From Lactarius indigo (lineage: Eukaryota; Basidiomycota; Agaricomycetes; Russulales; Russulaceae), in contig JAFKAC010000007.1 of assembly GCA_025766275.1 (NCBI GenBank), forward strand, positions 1,364,001 through 1,428,000: DNA of 64,000 nt. The letters are read 5' to 3'. Shown here piece after piece: positions 49,027 to 59,582 of the stretch (the first letter of the stretch is position 1; the number at the start of each line of letters is the position of its first letter). The notes beneath the pieces are model-generated. The model ran no database searches and was not told the origin of the DNA. It saw nothing but the letters and a program-made list of their open reading frames with translations. A program made the translations under genes and the position numbers.

Positions 49027-50060
49027 ATGTCAGACCAGGCAGAACTCGCGTTTGTCAGAGGTTTCACCAACATCCTTGCCTCACAGCCAGTCACGTTTGA
49101 AAATGACTTCCAAGAACAGCCAGAAAAGACACTCAAGAAGGTTCCCCCCCTTCAGGTTTGTTCAAATCGATTCCGTCAGTGAACATGTGTAATTGGGCGC
49201 AATGTCTAGGTAGATGTTCCCCCTCCCCCGGAGTTGATAAAGAAGGGTGCCGTGCAGTCGTCTGGTGGGTCTGGTACAAATATGTTTTTTTTTTCTCAGC
49301 GACCCCGAAGGCTGACGATTGATGTTCAGCCCTCCAAGTTACATTCAAGTCCCTCAAGCCACCGTTCTCCGTCACCATTCCCGTTTCGCCTACGGATCCC
49401 ATATCCTCAATCAAGGGCCAAATAGCAGCCCAGGCTCACGCGCCCCCTGCCGACGCTCAGAGGCTCCTCTTGAAAGGCAAGGCATTAGCAGACGCCAAAC
49501 TGCTGCAAGAGTACAACGTTCAGGACGGTGACACGATCAACCTCATGGTCAAACCGGGTGTCGACTGGGATCCTACAAAGGCCCCGGAACGGCCTGCGCT
49601 GCTGTCTGTGAACGTTCCTCAAGAAACATCATCGTTAACACCAGCCGCTTCGACGAAGAAGCGCGGCCATTCCCGCATTCCTTCTGTCGTCCTCTCCACT
49701 CCGTCATCGCCTTTGGAAAAGCCTCAGGACATTCAACTCATTGACGCGGACGGGTTCACACTCTCCGCAGAGATCGGGACCGAAGTTGTTATCCCGCAGA
49801 CCACGTACCGCACCACCGTATCTCAACCAGAATACTGGGAGAAGTTGCTCGCTTTCCTCAGGTTCGCGAATCCTTGCGCCCTTGTCTTGCCGTAGCTTTT
49901 TGACCTCGTTCCCTTGTCTCCCAGGTCGCAATTTCCTGCCCACCCGGACTCGTCGATCGCATTTGAAGACTATCTCGGGGCAAGCAAGGGCGTGCTGACC
50001 GCAAGCGAGATCGCAAAGATCCGCGATCGAGTTGGCGTTGTCGGCATGGCTGGAACTTGA
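49027..50060 (+). CDS. GET5: GET5/MDY2-like ubiquitin-like protein of tail-anchored protein targeting
   Basis: The N terminus (MSDQAELAFVRGFTNILASQ, PVTFENDFQEQPEKTLKKVP) fits the Get4-binding helix. A ubiquitin-like domain follows: LTIDVQPSKLHFKSLKPPFS, VTIPVSPTDPISSIKGQIAA, LLLKGKALADAKLLQEYNVQ, DGDTINLMVKPG. The C terminus (EYWEKLLAFLRSQFPAHPDS, FEDYLGASKGVLTASEIAKI, RDRVGVVGMAGT) resembles the homodimerisation end. GET5 bridges Get4 and Sgt2 to pass tail-anchored proteins to Get3. A -1 break near 49,345 fits a lost wobble base in a histidine codon (CA-). About 49,255-49,315 there may be an intron with a run of ten T; reading through it also stays open, so the third exon's start is unsure. 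Confidence 0.82.
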
Positions 50061-50508
50061 CATGGTGCAGAGTAATGATAGATACAGTACACCATATCGT
50101 TACCCCTCATGCGGAAATAATGCTGTTGGGCGCTTTCTGTCATCATTGGGCGTCTCTCTGCCATTGGTGCTCCTCGCTTCTATCTACGCCATCAGCTTCG
50201 TGGTTCGTTCACAGGACAGAACAACGTGCGAGCATCGATTCAGGCCGCAAAAGTATATATCGCCAATACCATAATCCCGTCTCCGCATTTTGCGGGAACT
50301 ATAGCCACGGGTGCAAATGTTGATGAGGAGCGACCGACAAGCTGGTCATGGGAAGACCACCAATGCAGTTCATATCTGCTTCACATGTGACAGAGGTGCA
50401 TCGCATTACGCAGAACAATAATACACCCGAGAGAATAGACCAATGGCACTATGAATTTGCCTCGGAATTCGGGACACGAACTTTTAATTTTGGTAACTCG
50501 CTCCACAC
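50061..50508. other. Convergent intergenic region
   Basis: These 448 bases lie between the 3' ends of GET5 and the glutathionyl-hydroquinone reductase gene. No coding frame or structured element was recognised. Confidence 0.4.
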
Positions 50509-51855
50509 TTACGAATCCGCTTCCAACGGGAGGATGTGAGGAACTGGCCCGATGGGCACGATCCGAGTAGGATTGATCTAGAACGTTCTGGTCAGTTTCG
50601 TGATCTTCCCTCCCATGACATTCTAACGCACGTGCGGGTGAGACCAATAGTAGTGGGTCTTGATGTGTTCGAAGTCGGCGGTGGACTGAAAGCGTCATTC
50701 TGCCAATACAACCTACGCAGCCAGCTGAGAGGACAGGTGAGCAAAGAAGAGGTGGACAAATTAAAGAAGTAACTTGCAGATGGATGTTAGGATAACCGTA
50801 GCGAATGGTCCGAAGGTTGCACTTAAAATGGCCGACATAAACCGGGTCGAATCGTATCTGATACCCGAACAATTAGCGCACGTGTGCATACTCGGCTGGT
50901 GGCTACTTACGATAGTCACGAAGAGTCTGATATCGGCCTCAGTCAGGCGGTCGCCGATGAGATAGGTTTTGTCCTTTAGTATCCCCTCAACGCGGTCAAG
51001 AGCGTCGAAGAGAGGAACGACCGCAGTACGATACGCCTCGGACGACGTCGCGAAACCGGCCTTATATACGCCATCTAGTGGGGGGGTTGTTGGTTCAAAA
51101 CAGTGAGGCGCGAGTGAAAACGCAACATACTATTGATTTGGTCGTAGACCCACTCGTTCAGCCCATCGATTTCCTTGCGCAGCTCCTGGGGATAGAAATC
51201 GAGCTTCGCCTTGTCCTCCGGAAGGAGGCTATTGAAGTCCGAGTTGAACATGCGGATAATCTCCGACGACTCGTTGTTCACGATGGTGTGCTGTTTCTTG
51301 TCCCAGAGCACCGGGACAGTAAAGCGGCCGGTGAAGTTGGGGTCGGCGCGAAGATAGAGGTCCTTGATGTGCTGAGACTGATAGAGGGGATCGACACCTG
51401 CACCGGGAAACTGGTCGGCGGAAGCGAACGGCCAGCCATTCGTGCCCATACGAGGCGAGACGACGGTGAAGGCTAGGACTATAAGGATCGTACAACGGTT
51501 GTACGAGGAACTGGTGCTCACGAATGATATCCTCCAGCCCTTTCAACTTGCGCAGAATAAGCGTGCGAGTGGCCCACGCTAAAAATACTGTTCACTACCA
51601 GTGCATACACAGGGGCATTAGGAGACGTACGACACGCATAGGATACATAAAGATGATAGCGGTCTGCAACATTCACGACATCGATTAAGGCGTGGATCGA
51701 GAGGATAACTCGAGAGATGACGTGCCTTTTTCTGGGGGGAACTGGCCGCTGGGCTGTATGAAGTTCCTGAAGGACGATGCAGCCCGCTTGAACGAGCCAT
51801 CCGCTTCAGTTTTGGACTTGGCGATGTCAGAGAATTGAGAGACGTCACGGGACAT
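50509..51855 (-). CDS. S-glutathionyl-hydroquinone reductase (ECM4/GTO-type glutathione transferase)
   Basis: The protein starts [20 protein letters not shown], then [37 protein letters not shown] with the catalytic Cys of the CPWA motif, [126 protein letters not shown] and VPIGPVPHI. This is the Xi/omega-class enzyme that reduces glutathionyl-hydroquinones, often linked to aromatic and quinone detoxification in wood-decay fungi. An upstream in-frame ATG exists at 52020, but a TATATAAAG-like element (51,922-51,932 on the complement) about 70 bases above 51855 favours the latter start. A -1 break near 50,686 fits a lost alanine wobble base. Confidence 0.9.
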
Positions 51856-51921
51856 GGTAGTTAATTGCCTGAGAGAGAGAGTACCAGTGTGAATACAAGT
51901 CCGTGATTGCAGTCCCTGGGG

Positions 51922-51932
51922 TGCTTTATATG
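51922..51932 (-). promoter_or_regulatory. TATA-box-like element of the glutathione transferase gene
   Basis: On the minus strand the sequence GCATATAAAGC stands about 70 bases above the chosen start at 51855. It lies inside the extension that a start at 52020 would require, which argues that the extension is not coding. Confidence 0.55.
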
Positions 51933-52730
51933 CAAGGGCGGACAGGGAATGATGACGCAGAATTAGGGGGCGCAAACTCCTGAGACCAAGTGCAGACATG
52001 ACCAATTCGACGGGTTCCAACGGGTTCAGTTTCGACCTTGTGATTCGGTCCTGCCCATTTGTACTCTGGAGATGTGGTGGGTCTCAACGGGGTTAGCGAG
52101 ACCGTTAAACTCAATTCCTTGACTATATTGTTCTTCAATTGATTCTTCGGCAGATTGTAAACGTTGATATTGACACGTCAAACAACTGTGACTGGGTCGA
52201 GTAGCGGGTTGGTATGACATAGGCAATCAATTTTAATGAGTGAAGCTGTCCACGGACCGCCGCATGAGACCGGCGGCGGCGGGATAATGATGTTCCGTGG
52301 GGCGCCGTGCTAAGTGAAGGCGAACCCCTCTGTCGCGACTCGCGGGGAGGACTCACATGGGTACCACGATCACCGTCATCGCCGTGGTCGAAATTGTCCT
52401 CCGGTCAGACTTAGATCGGGAAATGGAGGAGCGCAAAGGGGTACACAGTAGATGGAAGAAGCATGAAGACATTGCATTAAACCCTGAGCTAAGTACGAGC
52501 TCGCAACCGAGGCATGGAGAAAATGTAGGGAGTCTACCAGACTACGCTAAGTGTTGATCGGAGCAGTATGGAATAACTCGGGTATCGTTCGTCCAAGGGA
52601 GTAAAGGCAAAATTGTAGATGCCATATGGAACCCCGCAAACGGTCCATGAAAAAAAAATCCAGCGTAGGAGAGAAAAAAAAAAGTCCGTGGCTAACGAGA
52701 AGTCCCGTAATAATGTCTCTATCGGTGTCC
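51933..52730. other. Intergenic region upstream of the glutathione transferase gene
   Basis: About 0.8 kb between two minus-strand genes. It contains the distal promoter of the transferase gene and the 3' UTR of the glycoprotein gene, with A-rich runs (52,650-52,685). No supported gene. Confidence 0.4.
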
Positions 52731-54219
52731 TTAGAAAATAAACGCGCCGACCACAACGGTGACGAGGCCGACAAGAGCTCCACTGCCTGAAAAACGGATG
52801 GCCGGGGCGGCGTTTGATGAACTTGTCGAGCTCGCACTGCTAGATGTCCTGGTAGCGGAAGAGCCAGAGCCTGAGGTAGTAGGAGGCGCCGTCTGCGAAG
52901 GAATCGTAAATGTCGTCAGCAATGAAGATGCGGTGGCGGCGGGGCCGAAAGGGGCAAGAATAGGAAAAGGACCTACTGGTGATGTCGTCGAGTTCGTAGG
53001 AACAGCGCCAGAAACCGAGACGCTGTTGCCAATAGTTGTGACCGTCGTGCAAGATGACGTCGGAGGCGCCGGGTGAGGTGGCGGTGTGCGCCCGTCACCT
53101 TGGTGGAAGGTTGAAGCGCCATATACACCCATAGGCTAAGAGATGTCATTCATTGTGTGCTCAGTGGTGTAAGAATCTGAGACACACCTCACCGCTGTCA
53201 CCAGCGCACTGAGCGAACCCCTGACCGTAGTTGCCAGGCATGTTCCACTCGCAACCCATAACATCGTAGATGTGTTGGCAGAGTCCAGGAGCCTTGGGTC
53301 CATCCTTGCAAGCGCGGAAGCAAAACTGAGAATCAGACATGAAATTCTGGCGGACGAGAAAATGATGCGATCAGTAAAGCTGTTAGCAACGCAGAATACA
53401 AGTTCGGTGTACGTACTGTCCACTCGTGGATCTGTTGGATCTGACCCGTGAAAGCACTCGAGAAGACAAGGCCTCCAATAGGATTGCCTATCTGAGGTGT
53501 TAGCAGCGCACATAGAGTGTATTGCTAACAAAACGTAACATACCATTACCATCCGCACCATGTGGGTCCAGTTCTCCTCCGGCGTCTCCCTTTGGGATAT
53601 TTATTTTGGTAAAGTCGCCAACACCTTGATGAAGGAAAGGAGTCGGTTACTAGAATGTTCCCGAGAAGGCAGAACGGATATACCGGTAACTTGGACGTAA
53701 TCTGGTGTCTGCACAAAGTGCGCACCCGTGACTGTACCATCAGGGATAAGACGTGTCCCATATCCCGGCTATAAACGTCAATGAGTTATGTCCTCAATCA
53801 AAAACGACGGCCCACATGCCTTAATACACCACGACACTTCAATGCGCTAGAAATGGGCGGTCAATCATGCATTCGCCCGAATAAGTAACCAGCGTAACGC
53901 ACCTCAGTGTTGCCAATAACAGAACCAGGACCAGGTTCCGGAGGCGCGTAGATACAAAAGTCGTCGACCGAGTTGACTAGAGGGTCACATCACTTTTCTC
54001 AGAGTGGCTCTTCACAACGTCGGGAATTGTATGGAACTCACTGTAGGCGTTTTGACACTGCGACGTCTGGTTGGAGCCCGTCCCACACTGGTTAGTCCCG
54101 GACTGTCCTTGCTCCGAATGGTTCGGAGCGTTGGAGGGGAGATATGTCGCCGAGTACGTCTGCGCACGGACGCTGACGAGGCCAAGGTGGAAGAACAAGG
54201 GAAGGACGGCGGACAACAT
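52731..54219 (-). CDS. Secreted GPI-type glycoprotein ('macrofage activating glycoprotein' family)
   Basis: A signal peptide (MLSAVLPLFFHLGLVSVRA) precedes QTYSATYLPSNAPNHSEQGQ, GTNQCGTGSNQTSQCQNAY, INSVDDFCIYAPPEPGPGSV, IGNTERIEVSWCIKPGYGTR, LIPDGTVTGAHFVQTPDYVQ, GGELDPHGADGNGNPIGGLV, QIHEWTNFMSDSQFCFRACK, HIYDVMGCEWNMPGNYGQGF and DSGEPMGVYGASTFHQG. A serine/threonine/alanine-rich stalk and a hydrophobic end (GALVGLVTVVVGAFIF) suit GPI anchoring. The cysteine pattern and blocks match the basidiomycete cell-wall family named after macrophage activation; the molecular role is unknown. Frame is intact over about seven introns, one of them GC-AG (53769-53819). The start at 54219 gives the complete signal peptide. 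Confidence 0.88.
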
Positions 54220-55499
54220 CGGGGTTCGTCACAAGGAAGAGGGGAGAGGTCAAACCTTCCGAAGCCCTGGGATAATCATATTTGAAGTATCGTTTGGTCA
54301 CCGCTTGCAGGGACTGTTTGACACATGTCGATCAGGCGCGCGCTCTGTGGGCGGCACCGACCAACCAAGTGACGGGACCTTAAAGAACAAGCACATGCCA
54401 GGAAATGGACCTGTCCAGTGCTGGCGCGCGCCAAGTAAACCATCAAGAACTAGGACCTATGGTGGGTGTAGGGTGCGCTATCCTGAAAAGAAGAGAAGGG
54501 CTCCAGCGTCCAAAGTTGCAACATGAACAAGGGCCAATGCGAATGTGAACTCGCGTCTACGCGATTTGACAGGTCATACAGCGCTCACGGGGCCCGAAAG
54601 AGGCTAGAGTGATATCGATGCCTTTACCTATAGATGGGAACTTCATCCTGACTATCCAGATCGAGGACATTCCGAGCCAGCGAGCAATAAAACTCCTCTT
54701 CATGTTTGTCCCTCGCCCCTGAATCCTCTCTGGAATTTTACTTACTACTAGGCCATCTGCATTTCTGTGCACAGCAAGAGGTGGGGCCCGCACCAGTTAA
54801 AGTTGAACCAGTTGAACGATAGGCCGACATGGGCTGGGACGATGACGCTATATCGACCCCCCTACTCGTACAAGGGGAAACCAGAAGCGCTCGAAGAGCT
54901 CGAGAATGGGGGTTTCCATCGGCGGAGTAGGCTTAGGAGCAACTTATGCAACTTTTCCTATCCGTTCCTAGGTGGCCACTAATGATATGAGTAGCTGGTA
55001 CCAGCACCTCCACATCCTATGTCCACCAGGTGCTGCATGGCGGAGTCATGGATGCTCATCCGAAACAATACTGTACAGTACTATCACGGCGAACTTCGTC
55101 CACCGACTTCCGTGTCAGTGGACAACTTAATTTGGATCCGCCCGAGCGATCTGATGGTTTCACTGGACGTTCCGAGTCTGTTTATCGTGTGGGAATGTGT
55201 GCGCCATGCGTTTATGAAATGCGCCGTGTCGCAGATGGACGTACCCCCGAACATATATAGAACTTCACATCGCGGCGGTTTTTAGGCTCGCATTACTTAC
55301 ACGTCCACCGCCGCAGTGCCGTGGATTACGGTGGCGGGGAATCTTGCGGGGAATGCAGTCTGCGTAACGGTCGTCTTGTAAGTAGAGTTTTCCTTTGTCG
55401 TCATGTGTGATACAAGTAGCTAAGATCCGACCGCGACGGCTGCCTCCTGTTGGTTATATAAAACGTCGTTAACGGCGGCCCTTCGAACCATCGCCCAAC
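54220..55499. other. Divergent intergenic region with CYP53 promoter
   Basis: These 1.3 kb separate the divergent glycoprotein and CYP53 genes. No gene was recognised. A TATATAAA element at about 55,455-55,462 lies 40 bases above the CYP53 start and is a good TATA-box candidate. Short frames in the middle have no conserved features. Confidence 0.5.
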
Positions 55500-57451
55500 A
55501 TGTCACTCTTAGAACATTTGTTGGATGTCAGTCCCACTTCGGTCATCCTTCTTATCCCCACACTCGTCATACTTGGACATGTCGTCCCGTGGCTTGTAGA
55601 TCCTCACGGTTTACGGTCGTTTCCGGGGCCGTGGTTGGCCCACTTCTCAGACTTGTGGTTAGGTCGTGTCGCTCGTCGAGGCCACCGTTCACAGGTCGTC
55701 CACAAATTGCACGAGAAATACGGTGAGCTCGAGCAATGTGGCCCCAATTATATTGTTTGATGTCATGTCTTCCAGGAACGTTCGTCCGCATCGCCCCGAA
55801 CCATTTATCCATCGCAGATCCTGCTGCATTGCAGATCGTCTACGCACACGGGAACGGCTCACTTAAAAGCAACTTCTACGACGCGTTTGTCTCCATCACC
55901 CGTGGCTTGTTCAACACCCGTGACCGCACTGCGCACACGCGTAAACGCAAAATCATCTCGCACATATTTTCTCAGAAAAGCGTGCTCGAGTTCGAGCCCT
56001 ACATAAGAAAATACGTGCTGTCATTCATCTGGCAATGGGACCGCCTCTGCGTCGCAGGCGTCAAGAGCCCAGGCGGTGATGAGGGCGAGGGTGGGTGGCG
56101 CAGTCGCGACAGACGGATCTGGTTGGATTGCTTGCCCTGTGAGTCTCCGGTCTCACCTCAGAGCTCACTCCGTTGCTGACCCGAGATTGGCAGGGTTCAA
56201 CTACCTTGCCTTTGATATTATTGGTGAGGCATCCAACTTTGGCTTTCCACGAACGGGCCTTGCTAACGCTGCATCCTAAGGCGATCTCGCGTTCGGAAGT
56301 CCTTTCGGCATGATTGCTGCAGCCAAAGACTCTGCCCCAGTCGCGAAGTCCCAAGAGCAGGCTCTCTCCATGTATGGTGAAGACGCTAGCAAGTGCGAGA
56401 CCGTTGCCATCCCAGCCATCAAAATTTTGAATGATCGTGGAGAATACTCAGCCGCCATGGGCGTGCTTCCCCCCTGGGTTCGCCCCCTTGTCAAACGTTA
56501 CATCCCATGGTACAGCAGGGGATCTGAGGCCGTGAAAAACCTTGCCGGCCTTGCGATAGCTGCCGTAGCGAAACGTTTGGCCTCCCCCGCCTACCGAGCC
56601 GATCTCTTAAGTAAGCTGCAACAAGGCAAGGACGAGGATGGCAATCCCATGGGCAGGGAAGAGTTAACTGCCGAGGCGCTCACCCAACTCATTGCTGGTA
56701 GCGACACCACATCAAAGTATGTTCCCTGTTTCAATCAGACAGGTAATTTCAGTTGTTGACGCGTCGCTTAGCTCTTCTTGCGCGATCACGTACTATCTTG
56801 CCTCTAATCCCGAGGTTCAGAAGAAATTACAAAACGAACTAGACGAGGCGCTACGGGGCGAGGAGGACCCAGTCTCGCCCTACGACGCTGTCAAAAATCT
56901 CCCGTATCTCAATGCCGTCATAGATGAAGGGCTTCGTCTACACTCTACCTCCGGAATTGGCTTGCCTAGGATTGTTCCCGAAGGAGGGATCAAGATCGGG
57001 GACCATTTCTTTGAACAAGGGACAGTCCTGAGTGTGCCAAGTTACACCATTCACAGAGATGTGGAGGTGTGGGGCAATGATGCCTCGGTCTTCAGGCCAG
57101 AAAGGTGGTTTGAAAGGGACAGTGACGCCATGCAGAGGGCGTTTAATCCGTTCTCGTACGGTCCTAGGTACGTACCAAGTTACGCGAGAAATATCCGTGC
57201 CCGGGTTATTTATCTCTATCTGCAGGGCGTGTGTCGGTCGGAACCTTGCTTCTCTGGAACTCTTGGTCATTATCTCGTCCATATTTCGCCGGTTTGACAT
57301 CATGCTGGAATACCCTGATAAGCCGGTGAGCTAGTCAAATTATTTGCATTGGTTCAGTGGTGGCTGACGCCTCCGATAGCTCGAGACAAGCGAAGGCTTT
57401 TTAAGGAAGCCACTGAAGTGCCTTGTTGGTTTGAAGAGACGTTCCTTGTAG
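55500..57451 (+). CDS. CYP53-family cytochrome P450, probable benzoate 4-hydroxylase
   Basis: Seven to eight exons encode about 540 residues with no frame break. An N-terminal membrane anchor (VILLIPTLVILGHVVPWLVD) precedes HGLRSFPGPWLAHFSDLWLG, GTFVRIAPNHLSIADPAALQ, SLKSNFYDAFVSITRGLFNT, TRKRKIISHIFSQKSVLEFE, WFNYLAFDIIGDLAFGSPFG, the I-helix AGSDTTS, ExxR in IDEGLRLH, FRPERW and the heme loop FSYGPRACVGRNLA. The block WFNYLAFDIIGDLAFGSPFG is characteristic of CYP53. These ER enzymes convert benzoate to 4-hydroxybenzoate, the entry to protocatechuate, and detoxify wood- and plant-derived aromatics. The substrate is inferred from family. A TATATAAA lies 40 bases upstream. Confidence 0.9.
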
Positions 57452-57749
57452 GATTGTAATTTAGTGTGGATCGGATGATCTCCTGCAAATTAGCTCGTGT
57501 ATCCTCGAATGTACTTTGACAGACTACCGTGTTTTACAAATGCATGAATATCTCACCCTGGAGGGACGTGTGAGCCTGTGTCCCTGAGGTGCCTAAGGTC
57601 CAGAGGTGTAATCGGCAATCTTTACTGTAATCAGCTGTTTCGTGGGATGGACTGCGGTGCTCATAGCGCTCATTCCTTCACACACCTTCTGATTTGTTTC
57701 CCAGCCATGGTGTAGTAGGGCCATTTCACCCACAAGCCCAACCGTCACC

Positions 57750-58352
57750 ATGTCCTCCACGTCGTCCTCTCCAATAAGCAGCTCCACGTCCGCGTCGGCA
57801 CCAGCGGCCACTTCCTCATCCTCGTCTCCAAGCTCATCTCCTCCCATATTCGTCGGCTTCATCGGCGTCGGCATCCTCTTTCTCTGCTTGATATCCCTCT
57901 GCGTGTGGCGGAGGCTCATTGGCCGCAACTACCCATTCGCCCCGATCCACGGCCCAAACGCGCGACGATTGCAGAATGACAGCGATCTCGCGAACGGCCG
58001 ACCGGAGATGTTCGACGCCTGGACGGGAGAACGCGTCTCGGATGGCCTGAGATGGGAAAAATCTATGGTGAGCCATTTACCGTATACCCCTCGGGCGTGG
58101 AGGGACACCATCTAAAATCAGTTTTTGTAGCCTTTCTCCGTGACGATCGTTGAGTCTAATCGTCTGTCCGATGTCGCATCTCGGCAGAGAAGGGCGGGGA
58201 AACATCGGGGGAACAGTGAGGGAAGCTCTGGCCTACAGGTCGCCGTGTTGGTTGCCATGCCTTCGCCACTCCGTTCCCGGGCTCACGACGAAAGAAGCTC
58301 TTTACGGGGTGAGTTGGCTATCGGGCTCATTGAAATGCCATGGATTAAATAG
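57750..58352 (+). CDS. Small single-span membrane protein, unnamed basidiomycete family (member A)
   Basis: Two exons join (donor at about 58,067, acceptor about 58,129) to a protein of about 180 residues. Residues 1-32 are nearly all S, T, A and P (MSSTSSSPISSSTSASAPAA), a likely O-glycosylated outside part. One membrane span follows (FVGFIGVGILFLCLISLCVW). The cytosolic tail holds PEMFDAWT, WEKSMPFS, VAVLVAMPSP and ELAIGLIEMPW. The same boxes in the same order occur in the convergent gene at 58610-59322, so the two are paralogues. Proteins of this shape recur in agaricomycetes, but I know no assigned function; a sensor or adaptor is conceivable only from topology. Confidence 0.68.
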
Positions 58353-58609
58353 GCGTTACTCGGTCAAGAGAAACGCGTCCTAACTCCCCTCGCATACTAT
58401 ACTGATTATTTATGTCCTTTATGCTTGTTGTACTTTGTACCTCTCTGACAATGATTTGCGGACCTCACTACTCTGTCCCCGACCCCGACGAGACTTTTAC
58501 TGAGGCGCGACAGAAAACGAATAAAAATTGATGTTCGTAAAATAAGGCGATACCCTCTTTTCGTGCATGGTACGTGCATACATCAAGGACGTAAAATGTG
58601 CAATAAAGA

Positions 58610-59322
58610 TCAGGACAAAAGCGGGCACTCCTCCCGGAAAGGGGCGTGATAAATTCCAATGGCGTACTCTCGGAGCCCCAAGTCCCCATTCACGCTTGGT
58701 CCCTGGGAGAGCACGGACTGGCGGCGATTTAGTGGTTCCGCGTAAGGCATCGCAACGATGAAGGTCGTACGGAGACTGCTCATAGGAGCAGACGCCGCGG
58801 CGTCGGGCGGCGGCGGCGCTTCGGGGGGTGGCGCTGGGCGACGAAATGCATTACGGAGCGAGCGGCGCGAGTGCGACGCGGGTGATGATGTCGCAGTAGG
58901 CTCGGGATTGACACGTGATGCACGCTCGACGTCAGCAGATAACGGCTGGCATTTTTCGGACCCACTTTAAAAGCGTCGCACAAAAGGAGGTTTCGCAAAC
59001 GACTCACCCTGATGCTTCCCCAGTCTCTTTGACTCCCGTTAGGCTCAGCCTGGGTCCACACCTCCCACATTTCTGGAACGCCCCTGTATGTCTCTGTCGT
59101 GTCGTCGTATTCGAGCACGAGCCCCCTGCGTAGTGCGCGGCGATACTGCCAGAAGAAACAAAGGAGCAGGAAGACTGCAAATAACGATGAGAATACGACG
59201 AGAGCCCCGAACAGCACCGTCATAGACGCAGGTTTCTTTCCAGAATCGCTGGTGGGAGTAGAGGTAGGGATCCCGGTAACGGTCGTGAAGCTGATACTCG
59301 AAAGAAACGACGTGGACGACAT
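58610..59322 (-). CDS. Small single-span membrane protein, unnamed basidiomycete family (member B)
   Basis: Two exons, joined across an intron at about 58,966-59,013, give about 220 residues. The N terminus is S/T-rich (MSSTSFLSSISFTTVTGIPT), followed by one hydrophobic span (MTVLFGALVVFSSLFAVFLL) and a short basic flank (WQYRRALRRG). The tail carries PEMWEVWT, DWGSIRPLS, a proline- and alanine-rich stretch, FIVAMPYAEP and EYAIGIYHAPF. These match boxes PEMFDAWT, WEKSMPFS, VAVLVAMPSP and ELAIGLIEMPW of member A. The start at 59322 was preferred to the Met at 59379, which would add WNPRPS-type sequence before the S/T region. Tail-to-tail with member A, 257 bases apart. Function unknown. Confidence 0.66.
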
Positions 59323-59582
59323 GGCAGGGGGAAATGTCGATGGACGTGGGTTCCACGAGAAGAGGAGGTGACCCGACAAAATAGAAGGTAGAGTTGCCAG
59401 AACTCAGCGCTAGGGGGGAACTGCCCGCAGAGCCAAGTTAAACTGCATCCGCCGCGGGACGGGATTGTTGTTATGAAGTTGGATTGTCCCTGAATCAGGA
59501 AATCGTGGCAAATACAGTCACGTGATCTACAGAGCCATCGTACTACCATGTCATGTCTATCGAGAAACTCAACGACGAGCAA

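Noticed and set aside
51685..52020. Start of the glutathione transferase at 52020 with a mitochondrial presequence
   Set aside because: The extension contains a TATA-like element and an ordinary leader; the start at 51855 fits family length.
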